64,000 nucleotides of DNA from Gammaproteobacteria bacterium (GTDB lineage: Bacteria > Pseudomonadota > Gammaproteobacteria > HK1), in the NCBI GenBank assembly GCA_012103455.1, contig WLWT01000001.1, positions 434,001 through 498,000 of the forward strand, given 5' to 3'. This document shows, piece after piece, positions 18,258-27,001 of the stretch (the stretch's first letter is position 1; each line of letters starts with the position of its first letter). The notes below the pieces were generated by a model. That model searched no databases. It was not told the DNA's origin and worked only from the letters and a program-made list of their open reading frames with translations. Position numbers and translations under genes: made by a program.

Positions 18258-19271
18258 CTAGCGCATTGCGCCTAGCGCTTTGAGGAAGTCGATATGGCTT
18301 TTCAACAGGGCCTTGGCTTCTGGGGTAGTGGCGAATTCGGTCCAGCCTTTTTGCACTGCGTCACGGTACTTCGCGAGTTCTTCAGGCGACCACTCGTAGA
18401 GGTTGATGCCCTTGGCGCGCAGCTCCTTGGCGGTTTGCGCGTTCTTCACTTCGTTGATCGTAGCGTTGCGCAGCGCCAGCGCCTCCAGACCGACCTTCAT
18501 GATTGCCTTGTGGTGGGCAGGCATCTTGTCCCAGATGTCTTTACGGCATGCCAGATGGTCCGCAGGCATCGAGTGAAATCCCGGGAAGTTGGTGTGCTTG
18601 GCGATGTCGTACAGACCGAGCCCCACATTGTTGGTCAGGTTGGCCGCATCAGCACCATCGATGATGCCGGTTTCCAACGCTGTGAAGATTTCGTTGAAAT
18701 CCATCACGATCGGCGAAGCACCCAAATTTTTGAATACCAAAGTGGCCATACCGGGCGGTGAACGAAATTTCCAGTTCTTGAAGTCGCCCACGTGGCGCAG
18801 CGGCTTGGTTGACGACAGCGACTCGGGACCAGGAATCCACCAGCCGATGAACTCCATGTTGTGAGCGTTGTAGAGCGCGTTGAGCTGGTCTCGGCCGCCA
18901 CCGTGCAGCAGCCAGGCCATCTGTTGATACGGATTTTGGTAACCGCCCATCAAATCGCCGGCGAACTGGAATGCCGGGTTCTTGCCGGTCTGATATGAAC
19001 CACCCGTCATGTCGCAGTCAAGGATGCCGGTCGCCGCCGCATCGAAAGTTTCCGCGGACTTTACAACGGCCGACGCGTAGAACATTTCAACCTTGATTTC
19101 ACCGTTGGACATCGCCGTGATGTCCTCGATGAATTCAGCTGCCATCTAACCCGACAGGGTCTCCGGCGAAAAGTGTGTCTGGATACGCAATTTCGTTTCC
19201 GCCGCACCTGCCGCTCCCGCGGCAAACGCGGAGGCGAGTGCAAGACTCGCGAGACGTTTTGAGACTGACAT
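18258..19271 (-). pseudogene. Second TRAP solute receptor (DctP type) with in-frame amber codon
   Basis: From ATG 19271 the frame gives the Sec signal MSVSKRLASLALASAFAAGAAGA and AETKLRIQTHFSPETLSG. A TAG follows at 19146-19148, then in the same frame MAAEFIEDITAMSNGEIKVEMFYA and the rest of a normal receptor (GDLMGGYQNPYQQMAWLL, RSPPGMATLVFKNLGASPIVMDFNEIFTALETGIIDGADAAN). A single C-to-T change from CAG (Gln) explains the stop. GAGGGGGAA lies 8 nt before the ATG. Translation restarting at the ATG right after the stop (19145) would give a receptor without a signal peptide, so uptake by this system is probably lost. Confidence 0.85.
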
Positions 19272-19362
19272 TGTCATTTCCCCCTCAGTGAAGGCCTGTG
19301 CAAGGCCGATTTACTACATGCGCCGAATCAGCGCTCGAAAAGTGTTCAATGATCTGTTTTTT

Positions 19363-19373
19363 TGGTCATACCA
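19363..19373. promoter_or_regulatory. Candidate GntR/FadR-type operator
   Basis: TGGTCATACCA is a perfect palindrome (TGGT-CAT-ACCA) of the size and spacing bound by FadR-subfamily GntR proteins. It lies about 90 bases upstream of the TRAP receptor start, and the GntR gene is divergently placed 340 bases away. A half-site-like AATGGTACA follows at about 19393. Regulation is inferred. Confidence 0.5.
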
Positions 19374-19487
19374 CAATACCTGCATAATGCAAAATGGTAC
19401 AGCCAAAATATAAAAAGCTCTTAAGTTTTTCGCTAAACGAGTTCGATTTCATCTATTTACTTGGAGAGGGTCGAATCTAACACTCTA

Positions 19488-19627
19488 GGGCACCTCTAAA
19501 AATAGTCATTGTTTCGTGGGTGCAAGGAAGCACCGCGCGCACAACCGCAGAGTATAGGTGATACATGAGGATGCGAGCACGGCGCTGACGCCGCAATCGC
19601 GGAAAAAGTGCATTTTTAGAGGTGCCC
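19488..19627 (-). mobile_element. MITE family A, copy A5 (140 bp, reverse orientation)
   Basis: Ends GGGCACCTCTAAAAAT and ATTTTTAGAGGTGCCC are perfect 16 bp inverted repeats. Flanks TCTA on both sides (19484-19487, 19628-19631) are the target duplication. It separates the TRAP/operator region from the regulator gene. Confidence 0.95.
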
Positions 19628-19710
19628 TCTATTTGATCGGACCAAATTCAGCATGATATGGTCCCTCGCCAAAGTTGGGGCAAAGGACATCCAAAAAGCG
19701 CGCTGCGGTC

Positions 19711-20478
19711 ATGAAGCAAATCGAAAACAGTGCAGATTCGAACAGTGCGGATTCGAGTGGAGTGACTGCGCGACCCAGAGCCGCGGACGCCGTGATCGCG
19801 GCTCTGGAAGAGCGAATTGTCTCGGGAAAGTTGCCAGTGGATTCGCCACTGCCGGCGGAGCGTGACCTTATGCAGCAGTTTCATGCCAGCCGCACCGTGG
19901 TTCGCGAAGCGATTGCCGCGCTGGCGAATCGAGGCCTGCTCGAGTGCAAACCTCGCTTCAGGCCCATTGTGCGAAAACCGGACTACACCGCCGCGCTCCA
20001 GGCAATCGGTGGCACCGTGGGTCACTTGCTGGATGAACGCGGCGGCGTCAAGAATCTCTACGACAGTCGCGTTTTCCTGGAACGGGCACTGGTGCGGGAA
20101 GCCGCTCGTGCCGCACGGCGTGAAGACGTGCTCGAGTTGCGCGAAGCCCTGGCCGTGAACGAAGCGGCCGTCAGTGATCTGGACGAGTTCTACGCTACCG
20201 ATGTGGCGTTTCATGGCGTGCTCTATCGTGTTCCACGCAATCCGATTTTCCTGGCGGTGCAACAAGCTTACATCGACTGGCTTTCACCCCATTGGGAAAA
20301 GATGCCGCGTTCGAAGGAACGCAACCTCGTGAACTACAAGAGCCACGAGAGAATTTTTCTCGCCATCGAGGACCGCGATCCGGACGCTGCGGAGCAAGCG
20401 CTAATCAGTCATTTGAATGCCGCATGGGAGTATGTCCGAGCGACCTTCGATCACGGCGATTTGGAGCGTCAGCCATGA
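19711..20478 (+). CDS. GntR family regulator, FadR subfamily
   Basis: About 255 residues. A winged helix at about 25-90 includes [34 protein letters not shown], the GntR signature. An all-helical FCD ligand domain follows, with metal-type residues in [15 protein letters not shown] (Asp/Arg), [10 protein letters not shown] (His) and [25 protein letters not shown] (His). The ligand is probably a sugar acid or related carboxylate. Its gene overlaps the next enzyme gene by ATGA, so they are translated together, and a FadR-type palindrome lies before the divergent TRAP genes. A 15 bp tandem duplication (19726-19755) adds Asn-Ser-Ala-Asp-Ser repeats at the N-terminus. A TTG at 19675 is an alternative start. 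Confidence 0.9.
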   Translation: MKQIENSADSNSADSSGVTARPRAADAVIAALEERIVSGKLPVDSPLPAERDLMQQFHASRTVVREAIAALANRGLLECKPRFRPIVRKPDYTAALQAIGGTVGHLLDERGGVKNLYDSRVFLERALVREAARAARREDVLELREALAVNEAAVSDLDEFYATDVAFHGVLYRVPRNPIFLAVQQAYIDWLSPHWEKMPRSKERNLVNYKSHERIFLAIEDRDPDAAEQALISHLNAAWEYVRATFDHGDLERQP

Positions 20479-21593
20479 CAGAAACAACAATCACGAAGGT
20501 CTACTCACGCCTTTACCGCGTGCCGCTGGCCGAGACTCTGAGTGACGCAAAACACGGCGATCACACGCATTTCGAACTGATCACGACGACGATAACCACC
20601 TCGGACGGCATCACCGGTACCGGTTACAGCTACACGGGCGGTCGTGGCGGACATGCAGTGCTCGCCATGCTCGTGCATGACTTGCACCCATTCCTGCTCG
20701 GCCAGAAGAGCGACGATATCGACGGTCTTTACGACGAGATGTATTGGCACATTCACTATGTCGGGCGCGGGGGTATCTCGTCCTTCGCGATGTCCGCCAT
20801 CGACATTGCGCTCTGGGACGTGCGCGGCAAGCGCGATGACACGCCCTTGTGGAAAATGGCCGGCGGCGTCTCGGATCGTTGCAAAGCCTATTGTGGCGGG
20901 ATCGACCTGAACTTCGATCTCGAGCGCCTGCTACAGAACGTTCGCGGCTACCGCGACGCGGGTTTCAACGGCGTCAAGATCAAGGTCGGCAAGGATGATC
21001 TCGACGAGGACATTCAACGCGTCGCGGCCTGTCGTGAAGCGCTTGGAGACGACGTGACATTCATGGTCGATGCCAATTACTCGATGAGTGTCGAACATGC
21101 CATCCGTGCAGCGCGTGCATTCGCCGACCAGAACATCTACTGGTTCGAAGAACCGATCAACCCCGACGACTACGACGGCTACGCGCGCATCGCCACCGAA
21201 ACCGGTGTGCCGCTGGCGATGGGCGAGAACCTGCATACCATCTACGAATTCGAATTTGCGCTAAAGCGCGCGAGGTTGTCGTACATTCAGCCCGATTCGT
21301 CGAACTGCGGCGGCATCACCGGTTGGCTGCGGGTCGCGGAAAAAGCGCGCTCTGCCGGCCTGCCTGTGTGCAGCCATGGCATGCAGGAACTGCACGTGAG
21401 CCTCGTTTCAGCGCAGAGTAATCCCGGTTGGCTCGAAGTGCACAGTTTCCCGATTGACGAATACACCAGCCGGCCGCTGGTGGTTGAAAACCACCTCGCT
21501 GTCGCGCCGCAAGTTCCCGGAACAGGCGCTGTGTTCGATTGGGACAAGCTGGCGCCTTGCCTGGTGCACGGCGAGACATCGTCGGCTCGCTGA
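20475..21593 (+). CDS. Mandelate racemase/muconate lactonizing enzyme family dehydratase
   Basis: A 372-residue enolase-superfamily enzyme. The N-terminal capping domain runs to about 130. The barrel carries FNGVKIKVG (K-x-K base), MVDANYS (first metal Asp), [10 protein letters not shown] (second, Glu), MGENLH (third, Glu) and [15 protein letters not shown] (His on the far strand, typical of sugar-acid dehydratases). It acts in the cytoplasm by abstracting a proton alpha to a carboxylate under Mg2+. The neighbouring GntR regulator, TRAP uptake genes and truncated dehydrogenase point to sugar-acid or hydroxy-acid catabolism. Start ATG 20475 overlaps the gntR stop. Confidence 0.9.
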   Translation: MTETTITKVYSRLYRVPLAETLSDAKHGDHTHFELITTTITTSDGITGTGYSYTGGRGGHAVLAMLVHDLHPFLLGQKSDDIDGLYDEMYWHIHYVGRGGISSFAMSAIDIALWDVRGKRDDTPLWKMAGGVSDRCKAYCGGIDLNFDLERLLQNVRGYRDAGFNGVKIKVGKDDLDEDIQRVAACREALGDDVTFMVDANYSMSVEHAIRAARAFADQNIYWFEEPINPDDYDGYARIATETGVPLAMGENLHTIYEFEFALKRARLSYIQPDSSNCGGITGWLRVAEKARSAGLPVCSHGMQELHVSLVSAQSNPGWLEVHSFPIDEYTSRPLVVENHLAVAPQVPGTGAVFDWDKLAPCLVHGETSSAR

Positions 21594-21626
21594 GCGCTGA
21601 TCCGCTACACAAGAGGAAGTGCCGGC

Positions 21627-21677
21627 ATGACAGTTTTAGACACGTTTTCGTTGCACGGCAAGACCGCACTGGTTGAC
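21627..21677 (+). pseudogene. 5' stub of a short-chain dehydrogenase gene
   Basis: Following the dehydratase gene, GAGGAAG precedes an ATG that encodes MTVLDTFSLHGKTALV. This is the classic start of an SDR dehydrogenase (x-F-S-L-x-G-K-T-A-L-V-T-G), but it breaks off exactly before the nucleotide-binding T-G-x-x-x-G-I-G. The next sequence is unrelated. I infer that a deletion removed the rest of the third gene of this catabolic operon. Confidence 0.6.
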
Positions 21678-21989
21678 TGGGTGCAAGCGCGGCGGATGCG
21701 GATGCTGATAGGAATTATCAACGGTCAATTTGCCGTGAGGTCGCGGTATCGGCGGGGTCTGGAAGAGCCTGTCGCCCAGGGTGTTGCGGTTTGCGCGGCG
21801 AAGGTCTTGGACATGTGGGCCTACTGCCGGTGCGCTGCCCGCCGGCGCTGGCCGCGGTTCGGGCCGAGCCTCAGTTCTGCCCGGCGTAGATGAGCCTTGG
21901 GCCGTGCGGCGGGGGAAAGTGTGCGGTGGTGGCTCAGCGCGGTGCCGGCGCGGGCGCGCCGGGGGGAGGGTCATGGCCGCGCCGGCCCG

Positions 21990-22245
21990 TTGCTCGTAGG
22001 GCGAGCCCATCGCCAAGTCGAGATAGGCCTGCCCGTGTTCCGGCGTTTGACGCCAACCACTGACGCTCTATACCGAGCTTCTCGCCAACGTGGCGCACCG
22101 GCTCGCTAGCGTCCCCGGAAACCACGCTGAGTTCAATCGACCGCTCACGCAAGCCCCGCACCAGCGCTTGCGCACCGGGCCTTAGCCGATCCGGGAAAAT
22201 GAATGTGGCCAACCACTCACCACCTGAGCAGCCATAATGTCAGAT
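21990..22245 (-). pseudogene. Heavy-metal P-type ATPase fragment (CcoI/CopA-like P domain)
   Basis: One frame reads IMAAQVVSGWLATFIFPDRLRPGAQALVRGLRER, then IELSVVSGDASEPVRHVGEKLGIERQWLASN. This matches the phosphorylation-domain segment of heavy-metal ATPases (F-x-D-x-L-R-P-x-A, L-L-S-G-D-x-x-x-x-V, A-x-x-L-G-I). The DKTG site upstream and G-D-G-I-N-D downstream are absent. The rest of 21678-22360 has no identifiable gene, though a segment near 21700-21800 could be further decayed ATPase. The adjacent FNR remnant suggests a former cytochrome oxidase assembly locus (inference). Confidence 0.55.
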
Positions 22246-22360
22246 TCTTGGAGGAGCAGCGGCGGCCAATATAAACCGGCACCGAGCCGACCGGTTGACG
22301 CCGGTCAAGGCGCCCAGCACACACACCTTGGGCATGCACTGTTAGGACCATAGGGAAAGT

Positions 22361-23197
22361 ATGTATGGTATCGCACCGGCTTTGTGCCGAAGATGGCGCG
22401 TAGTTCCCCGTAGGCTGAGGCCGTGCACGATGAACACAATGCTCTCCGTCAACGTATCCAGCGGCGCGCACTATGTATGTTGCGGTGCTTGCCCTATGTT
22501 TAACCAGTGCTTGGCCATCGGTGCTGATCGGAGCAGCCGCCGAGCGCTTGCTCAAGTTAAAGCGCATTTCAAATTGGTGGAGCGCGGGGAGTACGTGCAC
22601 CGGGCCGGTGACGACTTTACTGGCCTAACGGTAGTGCGTACCGGCTGTTTGAAGTCCGTCGCCCTGTCATACAGCGGTAATGAACACATCATTGAGTTGC
22701 ACCAACAACGCACGCAGTGGCCTACGCACGCAATGGCCTTTTGTAATGGCACGGTTTGCCGCATTGCGAAGACCGTTTTATGGGACTTGTGCGACACCGA
22801 GCCCGCCTTGCACCGTTGCCTATTGCACTGGTGTGCCGCTTCCTTGACGCGGGCACAACACCTAATCGCATCCCTCTCGCGGCGCAACGCGCCCGCGAAA
22901 GTCGCCGGCTTCTCGTTGCAACTGTCCGCGCCTACCAAAGCGCCCATGGACAAGATCCGTGTCAATTTATTTTGCCCATGCAACGGATCGACATCGGGCG
23001 GCACTTGCTCGTTAGCCGCCGAGCCCGTCAGCCGCTGCGTAGACACGTTGCAAAAACGTAAGCTGGTGTGCTTTAAAGGCAATGCGGTCCGGGTATTAGA
23101 CCTTGACGCACTGGCCCGCTTCGCTGGTCCGGACAATGTCGCGGCCCTGGGTAATGTCGCGGCCCTGGGTAATGAAGTCAGCCGCCGCGTGGCGTGA
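22361..23197 (+). pseudogene. FNR/CRP-family regulator, decayed
   Basis: The frame contains the FNR-like cysteine cluster CCGACPMFNQC, then LVERGEYVHRAGDDFTGLTVVRTGCLKSVALS, the cyclic-nucleotide-binding-like fold of FNR (R-G-x-x-x-x-x-x-G-D-x-F-x-x-L-x-x-V-R-x-G-x-x-K). A segment around IIELH is missing compared with FNR. The helix-turn-helix is readable only by changing frame: LPMQRIDIGRHLL is in one frame and VSRCVDTLQKRKLV in another. An 18 bp tandem duplication (23135-23170) sits near the 3' end. I conclude it is an inactivated oxygen-responsive regulator gene. Confidence 0.72.
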
Positions 23198-23619
23198 GTC
23201 AAGCCAGCGCCTCGCGCACAGTGTGAATAACTGACCGGCTCGGTGAGTACCGCGAACGCCCCTTGGATCTTCAAGAATGGCTTTTTGTGCTGCGTCTTCC
23301 TGGTGCTGTAACACAACCGCTGGGGCTGTGTATTGCACACTAATGGCGCGGCTCAATCAGCGAAAATGAGGCGTGCACTACCCGTTCGTCGGCAACGCTG
23401 TGCCGGTGCTGCAATATCTCTATCGCGGCGCGATATCTGAGCGCGATATCCGAGCGCGATATTCTTCGCTTCGCTTCAGCCCCGCGCACCGTGACTGTTT
23501 GCTACCGCAGCGCCAAGACCCGGCACTATGAGCGCCTCGCTTTGCCGCTGGCCGGGTGCCTGTGGCGCATCGCCATCCATATCCAGCCCAGGAGCATAAT
23601 CCAGCCCAGGGGCATACAG
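23198..23619. other. Intergenic stretch with short tandem duplications
   Basis: No gene seen. It holds GCGCGATATCTGA-type 13 bp repeats (about 23428-23463) and an 18 bp duplication ATCCAGCCCAGG(A/G)GCATA (23581-23616). Confidence 0.5.
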
Positions 23620-24437
23620 CGAGTGCGCCACTATGGCTTCCTCCATGCCCAGGTGTGCGTCGCGGCACTGGGCGCCTCCAACGACACTTTCGCCGCCGCC
23701 ACCTGGACGCCAGGACTGGCCGGCTGTATCGGTTCTCGTGGGCGCGCCTTGGCTTGCCTCGGTGGCGCACCCCAGATGGGGGTACCCGACACGCTACGCG
23801 CCGCTCGCCACCCGGCCCGCCGCGCGATTTTCGCGGGCGACTTAGTCGATCGTGGTCCCGCCAGTCCCGCCGTGTTGAGACTGGCAATGAATACGGTCCG
23901 CAAGAGTGCGGCGTTTTGCGTGTCTGGCAATCACGATGTCAAGCTGATGCGAAAGTTGCGTGGGCGTGATGTTCGACTCACTCACGGACTTGCCGAGACG
24001 CTTGAGCAGACGGGCCAAGAACCGGACGAATTTTCGACGGAGGTGGCTGATTTTATCGACGTTTTGGTGAGCCACCTTGTGCTCGACGATGGCAACTCAG
24101 TGGTAGCGCCTGCTGGGCTGTCTGAAGAGTTGCAAGGGAGGGCGTCCGCGGGTGCCGGGAGTTCGCACTCCATGATGAGACGACCGGGGAAACCGGCGAG
24201 TTCGGTCTAGCGGCGCGCTACGACTGGGCATCGGAGTACCGGGGCGCTGCCACCGTGGTGTATGGCCATACTCCGGTGCCTGATCCCGGGTGGGTCAATC
24301 GAACGATCTGCATCGACACCGGGTGTGTATTCGGTGGATGCCTGATGGCGCTGCGATAGCCCGAGCGGGAGTTGGAGTCGGCGCCGGCGGCGCGTGTGTA
24401 CTACGAGCCGGCGAGGCCGTTTGCGCTTGGGTGTTGA
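23620..24437 (+). pseudogene. PnkP-type metallophosphoesterase remnant
   Basis: One frame reads RRAIFAGDLVDRGPASPAVLRLAMN, FCVSGNHDVKLMRKLRG and THGLAETLEQ, the central phosphatase of bacterial polynucleotide kinase-phosphatase (G-D-L-V-D-R-G-P, G-N-H-D). After about 24160 the homology moves to another frame: ETTGETGEFGLAARYDW, VVYGHTPVPDPGWVNRTICIDTGCVFGG, then a TAG and PERELESAPAARVYYEPARPF. The first phosphatase motif (G-D-I-H-G) and the kinase and ligase parts are absent. At least one frameshift and one stop make this a pseudogene. Confidence 0.72.
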
Positions 24438-24567
24438 TGCACACGCTTCGATCCCCAAGCGGTCAGCCGGCGATGTTTTGCAGATTGGTGATGTAGCTGG
24501 GGAAGCGTGCCGGTTGAACCGCGGTTATAGAGGCCCCAAGCGCGGCTCTAGCGGAATCAGTACACTA

Positions 24568-24707
24568 GGGCACCTCTAAAAATGCACTTTTTCCGCGATT
24601 GCGGCGTCAGCGCCGTGCTCGAATCCTCAGGTATCACCTGTACACTGCGGTTGTGCGCGCGGTGCTTCCTTGCACTCACGAAAAAATGACTATTGTTAGA
24701 GGCGCCC
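24568..24707 (+). mobile_element. MITE family A, copy A6 (140 bp)
   Basis: Termini GGGCACCTCTAAAAAT and ATTGTTAGAGGCGCCC. The flanks (ACTA / ATAA) do not match, so it may have recombined since insertion. The surrounding non-coding bases (24438-24964) show no other feature. Confidence 0.92.
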
Positions 24708-24964
24708 ATAAGACACATCGGCAAAAAAGGTCCGTTTCTTGTGAGTCGGGTTCCCGTACATACGGTAATTAACACGGGATATCCAAGGGAACCCGGTGGA
24801 CACGCATGGAGCTCGTTCCTAGTCTGTAGCCGTGACTTCTGCCGCTATCTTCGGCAGTATCTCGCCACTCCAACAGCAGGACCCATGTGCTCGAACCAAA
24901 ACATCGTGAACTGGAATCTTCCGCTTGCGTCTTGTTCCCGGAACATTATCGAGGAGTCATTCAA

Positions 24965-25237
24965 ATGCAACTACGGACTTACGTTTCGGTGCTCATCATT
25001 GCCGCGGCTGGGCTGAACGTACAAGCCGCAGGGGACACGTCCAAGAGTGAAAAGTCGCGCGTTGGTACCTGCGAGGATGCCAAGAGTCAGATGGCGTATT
25101 TTTGTGACCCGAAGAACGCGAAGAAGGACTCGATGGTGCAGATAGGCACTGCGTGCAACAACGCGAAAAACAATGTCAAGGAGGCTTGCGAAGGCATTGT
25201 CGAGCCTGACAGGAAGTACACATTCGACAAGGACTGA
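24965..25237 (+). CDS. Small exported four-cysteine protein
   Basis: 90 residues. Signal peptide MQLRTYVSVLIIAAAGLNVQA (cleavage after VQA), then a mature part of about 69 residues rich in Lys, Asp and Asn, with four Cys (GTCEDAK, YFCDPK, TACNNAK, EACEGI). This fits two disulfides in the periplasm. It matches no family I know. GAGGAG lies about 9 nt before the ATG. It is 97 bases upstream of a Tat-exported amidohydrolase, in the same direction, and may share its operon. The region between contains a near-duplicate of CTGCATTTTCACCCCGG (25264-25298). Confidence 0.7.
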   Translation: MQLRTYVSVLIIAAAGLNVQAAGDTSKSEKSRVGTCEDAKSQMAYFCDPKNAKKDSMVQIGTACNNAKNNVKEACEGIVEPDRKYTFDKD

Positions 25238-25334
25238 ACAACTGTTCGGAAATGAAATAAAAGCCCGGCTGCATTTTCACCCCGGCGGCATTTTCACCGT
25301 TATGCCGCCGCCACTCGCTGAAGGAGTAAAGGTA

Positions 25335-26867
25335 ATGAAGAAAAAACAACGTCATATTGGTGTACACATGAGTGACGAGGAGATGCAACTGGTCGCTGCG
25401 GCCGATGAGGTTGCGTTCCGCTCGCCGGTCCCGACTCAGGTCGTCTCTAACGGTGAGTACAACCCTCTTCCGCAAACCGAAGATCAGCGCAAGGTCGAAG
25501 GTCTCATCAAGGAAATGGGCGACTACCATGCCAAGAAACACGGCATGAGCCGGCGCAATTTTTTAACGACTTCAGCCGGCATGGCTACCGCGTTTCTCGC
25601 GATGAATCAGGTGTTTGGCCCGATCTTCAGCGCGCGCGAAGCGGAGGCCGCGGATATGCAGATGTCCGATCGCCGCGCGGCCCAACTGAAGAATCAGTTC
25701 ATCTTCGATGATCAGACCCACTTCATCCGGGATGACTTCAATCAAGAAGGTCTACTCGGACTCACGAAATGGGCGGTCGGTGCAAAAGTCAATCCGCGCA
25801 TCGGCGAGGCGCCCATGACATTGGCGCGCTACAAGATGGATAACTACCTGAAAGAAATCTTTCTCGATAGTGACACCAAGGTCGCGCTGTTATCGGGCGC
25901 CCCCTTCGATGATCCGTCGTGGTGGTTGATTTCCAACGACGCCATCCAGAACGCATGCCGCTCGGTGAACAAACTCGCCAACGCAACCCGCATGTTGGGA
26001 CATGCGGTCATAACGCCGAAGTATCCGAACTGGATGGACGAAGTCGATCGGGCTATCGAAGAGTTGCATCCGGCGAGTTGGAAGTCGTACACGATCGGCG
26101 ATCCGTTCGGGCCGTCGAAATACGCCTGGCGGTTGGATGACGAGAAGTTGATGTACCCGTTTTACGAGAAGGCCATCAAGGCCGGCATCAACACTATCTG
26201 CATCCACAAAGGACTGATGCCGCGCGACTACGAGAAAGCGTTCGCCGGCACTTGGGAGAGCGCCACCGTCAACGATTTGGGTCAGGCCGCGAAGGATTGG
26301 CCGGGGATGAATTTCGTTATCTACCACGCCGCGTTGCGGCCATGGCTGGCCGACGAGCCGAAGCTCGAAATGGCGGAGTTCGAGAAGAGCGGCTACATCC
26401 AGTGGTCCACCGATCTTGCACGAATTCCCGAGCAGTTCGGCGTGAGCAACGTCTATGCCGAAGTGGGGACGACGTTTGCCAGTACCGCGGTGACCGATCC
26501 GCGATTCTGCGCGGCGTTCCTCGGCCAACTGGTCAACGAAATGGGCCCGGAACGTGTTGTTTGGGGCACGGACTCGGTTTGGTATGGCAGCCCGCAGTGG
26601 CAGATCGAGGCGCTGCGGCGTCTCGAGATCCCCGAGGACATCATGCAGTCACAAGGGTGGAAGATCGCGCTTGGCGGTCCGAACAGCGAGGTGAAGCAGA
26701 AGATATTCGGACTCAATTCGGCCCACCTCTATAATCTGGACCTGAATCTTGCTCAGGGTCCTGCGTTCGAAGCCGACAAGCTCACGGCGATCAAGCAGGA
26801 ATATCTCGCGATGGGGGGCGACACGGATCGCAACAACACCTATTACGGGTACGTCGCCAAGGCTTAG
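25335..26867 (+). CDS. Tat-exported amidohydrolase (amidohydrolase_2 / ACMSD-like)
   Basis: About 510 residues. A long N-terminal stretch, which includes MKKKQRHIGVHMSDEEMQL, precedes a twin-arginine signal, SRRNFLTTSAGMATAFLAMNQVF (about 72-94), so the signal is internal. The metal-dependent hydrolase domain starts FIFDDQTHFIRDDF (D-x-x-x-H-x, about 123). It continues with ICIHKGL (about 292), FVIYHAALRPW (metal His, about 326) and VVWGTDSVWYG (catalytic Asp, about 410). The last helices match the amidohydrolase_2 C-terminus. It would act in the periplasm on a ring or carboxylate substrate. Start ATG 25335 follows AAGGAG by 8 nt. The di-heme oxidoreductase gene is next downstream. Confidence 0.87.
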   Translation: MKKKQRHIGVHMSDEEMQLVAAADEVAFRSPVPTQVVSNGEYNPLPQTEDQRKVEGLIKEMGDYHAKKHGMSRRNFLTTSAGMATAFLAMNQVFGPIFSAREAEAADMQMSDRRAAQLKNQFIFDDQTHFIRDDFNQEGLLGLTKWAVGAKVNPRIGEAPMTLARYKMDNYLKEIFLDSDTKVALLSGAPFDDPSWWLISNDAIQNACRSVNKLANATRMLGHAVITPKYPNWMDEVDRAIEELHPASWKSYTIGDPFGPSKYAWRLDDEKLMYPFYEKAIKAGINTICIHKGLMPRDYEKAFAGTWESATVNDLGQAAKDWPGMNFVIYHAALRPWLADEPKLEMAEFEKSGYIQWSTDLARIPEQFGVSNVYAEVGTTFASTAVTDPRFCAAFLGQLVNEMGPERVVWGTDSVWYGSPQWQIEALRRLEIPEDIMQSQGWKIALGGPNSEVKQKIFGLNSAHLYNLDLNLAQGPAFEADKLTAIKQEYLAMGGDTDRNNTYYGYVAKA

Positions 26868-27001
26868 CGCGATCAGCGGACCTCGGTCCCATCTGACCTC
26901 GGTCCTATCTGCGTGGGTGCGCCAATCGAATCGCCGCGGGGCGTTCGCCCCCGGCGCCACCATGGCGGCGGTCGTATGAAAGTCACGAAGAGGCACTGGA
27001 A

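Noticed and set aside
19146..19148. TAG read as pyrrolysine or as a recoding signal
   Set aside because: No pyrrolysine genes are visible, the residue is not in a catalytic position, and a single CAG to TAG mutation fits a genome with many pseudogenes.
20292..20474. N-terminal extension of the dehydratase (433 codons in total)
   Set aside because: It is antiparallel-frame readthrough within the gntR gene. The ATG at 20475 overlapping the gntR stop starts the family homology.
22361..23197. Intact novel 278-residue cysteine-rich protein
   Set aside because: The open frame survives only because two frameshifts compensate. The FNR cluster and split HTH show it is a decayed regulator.
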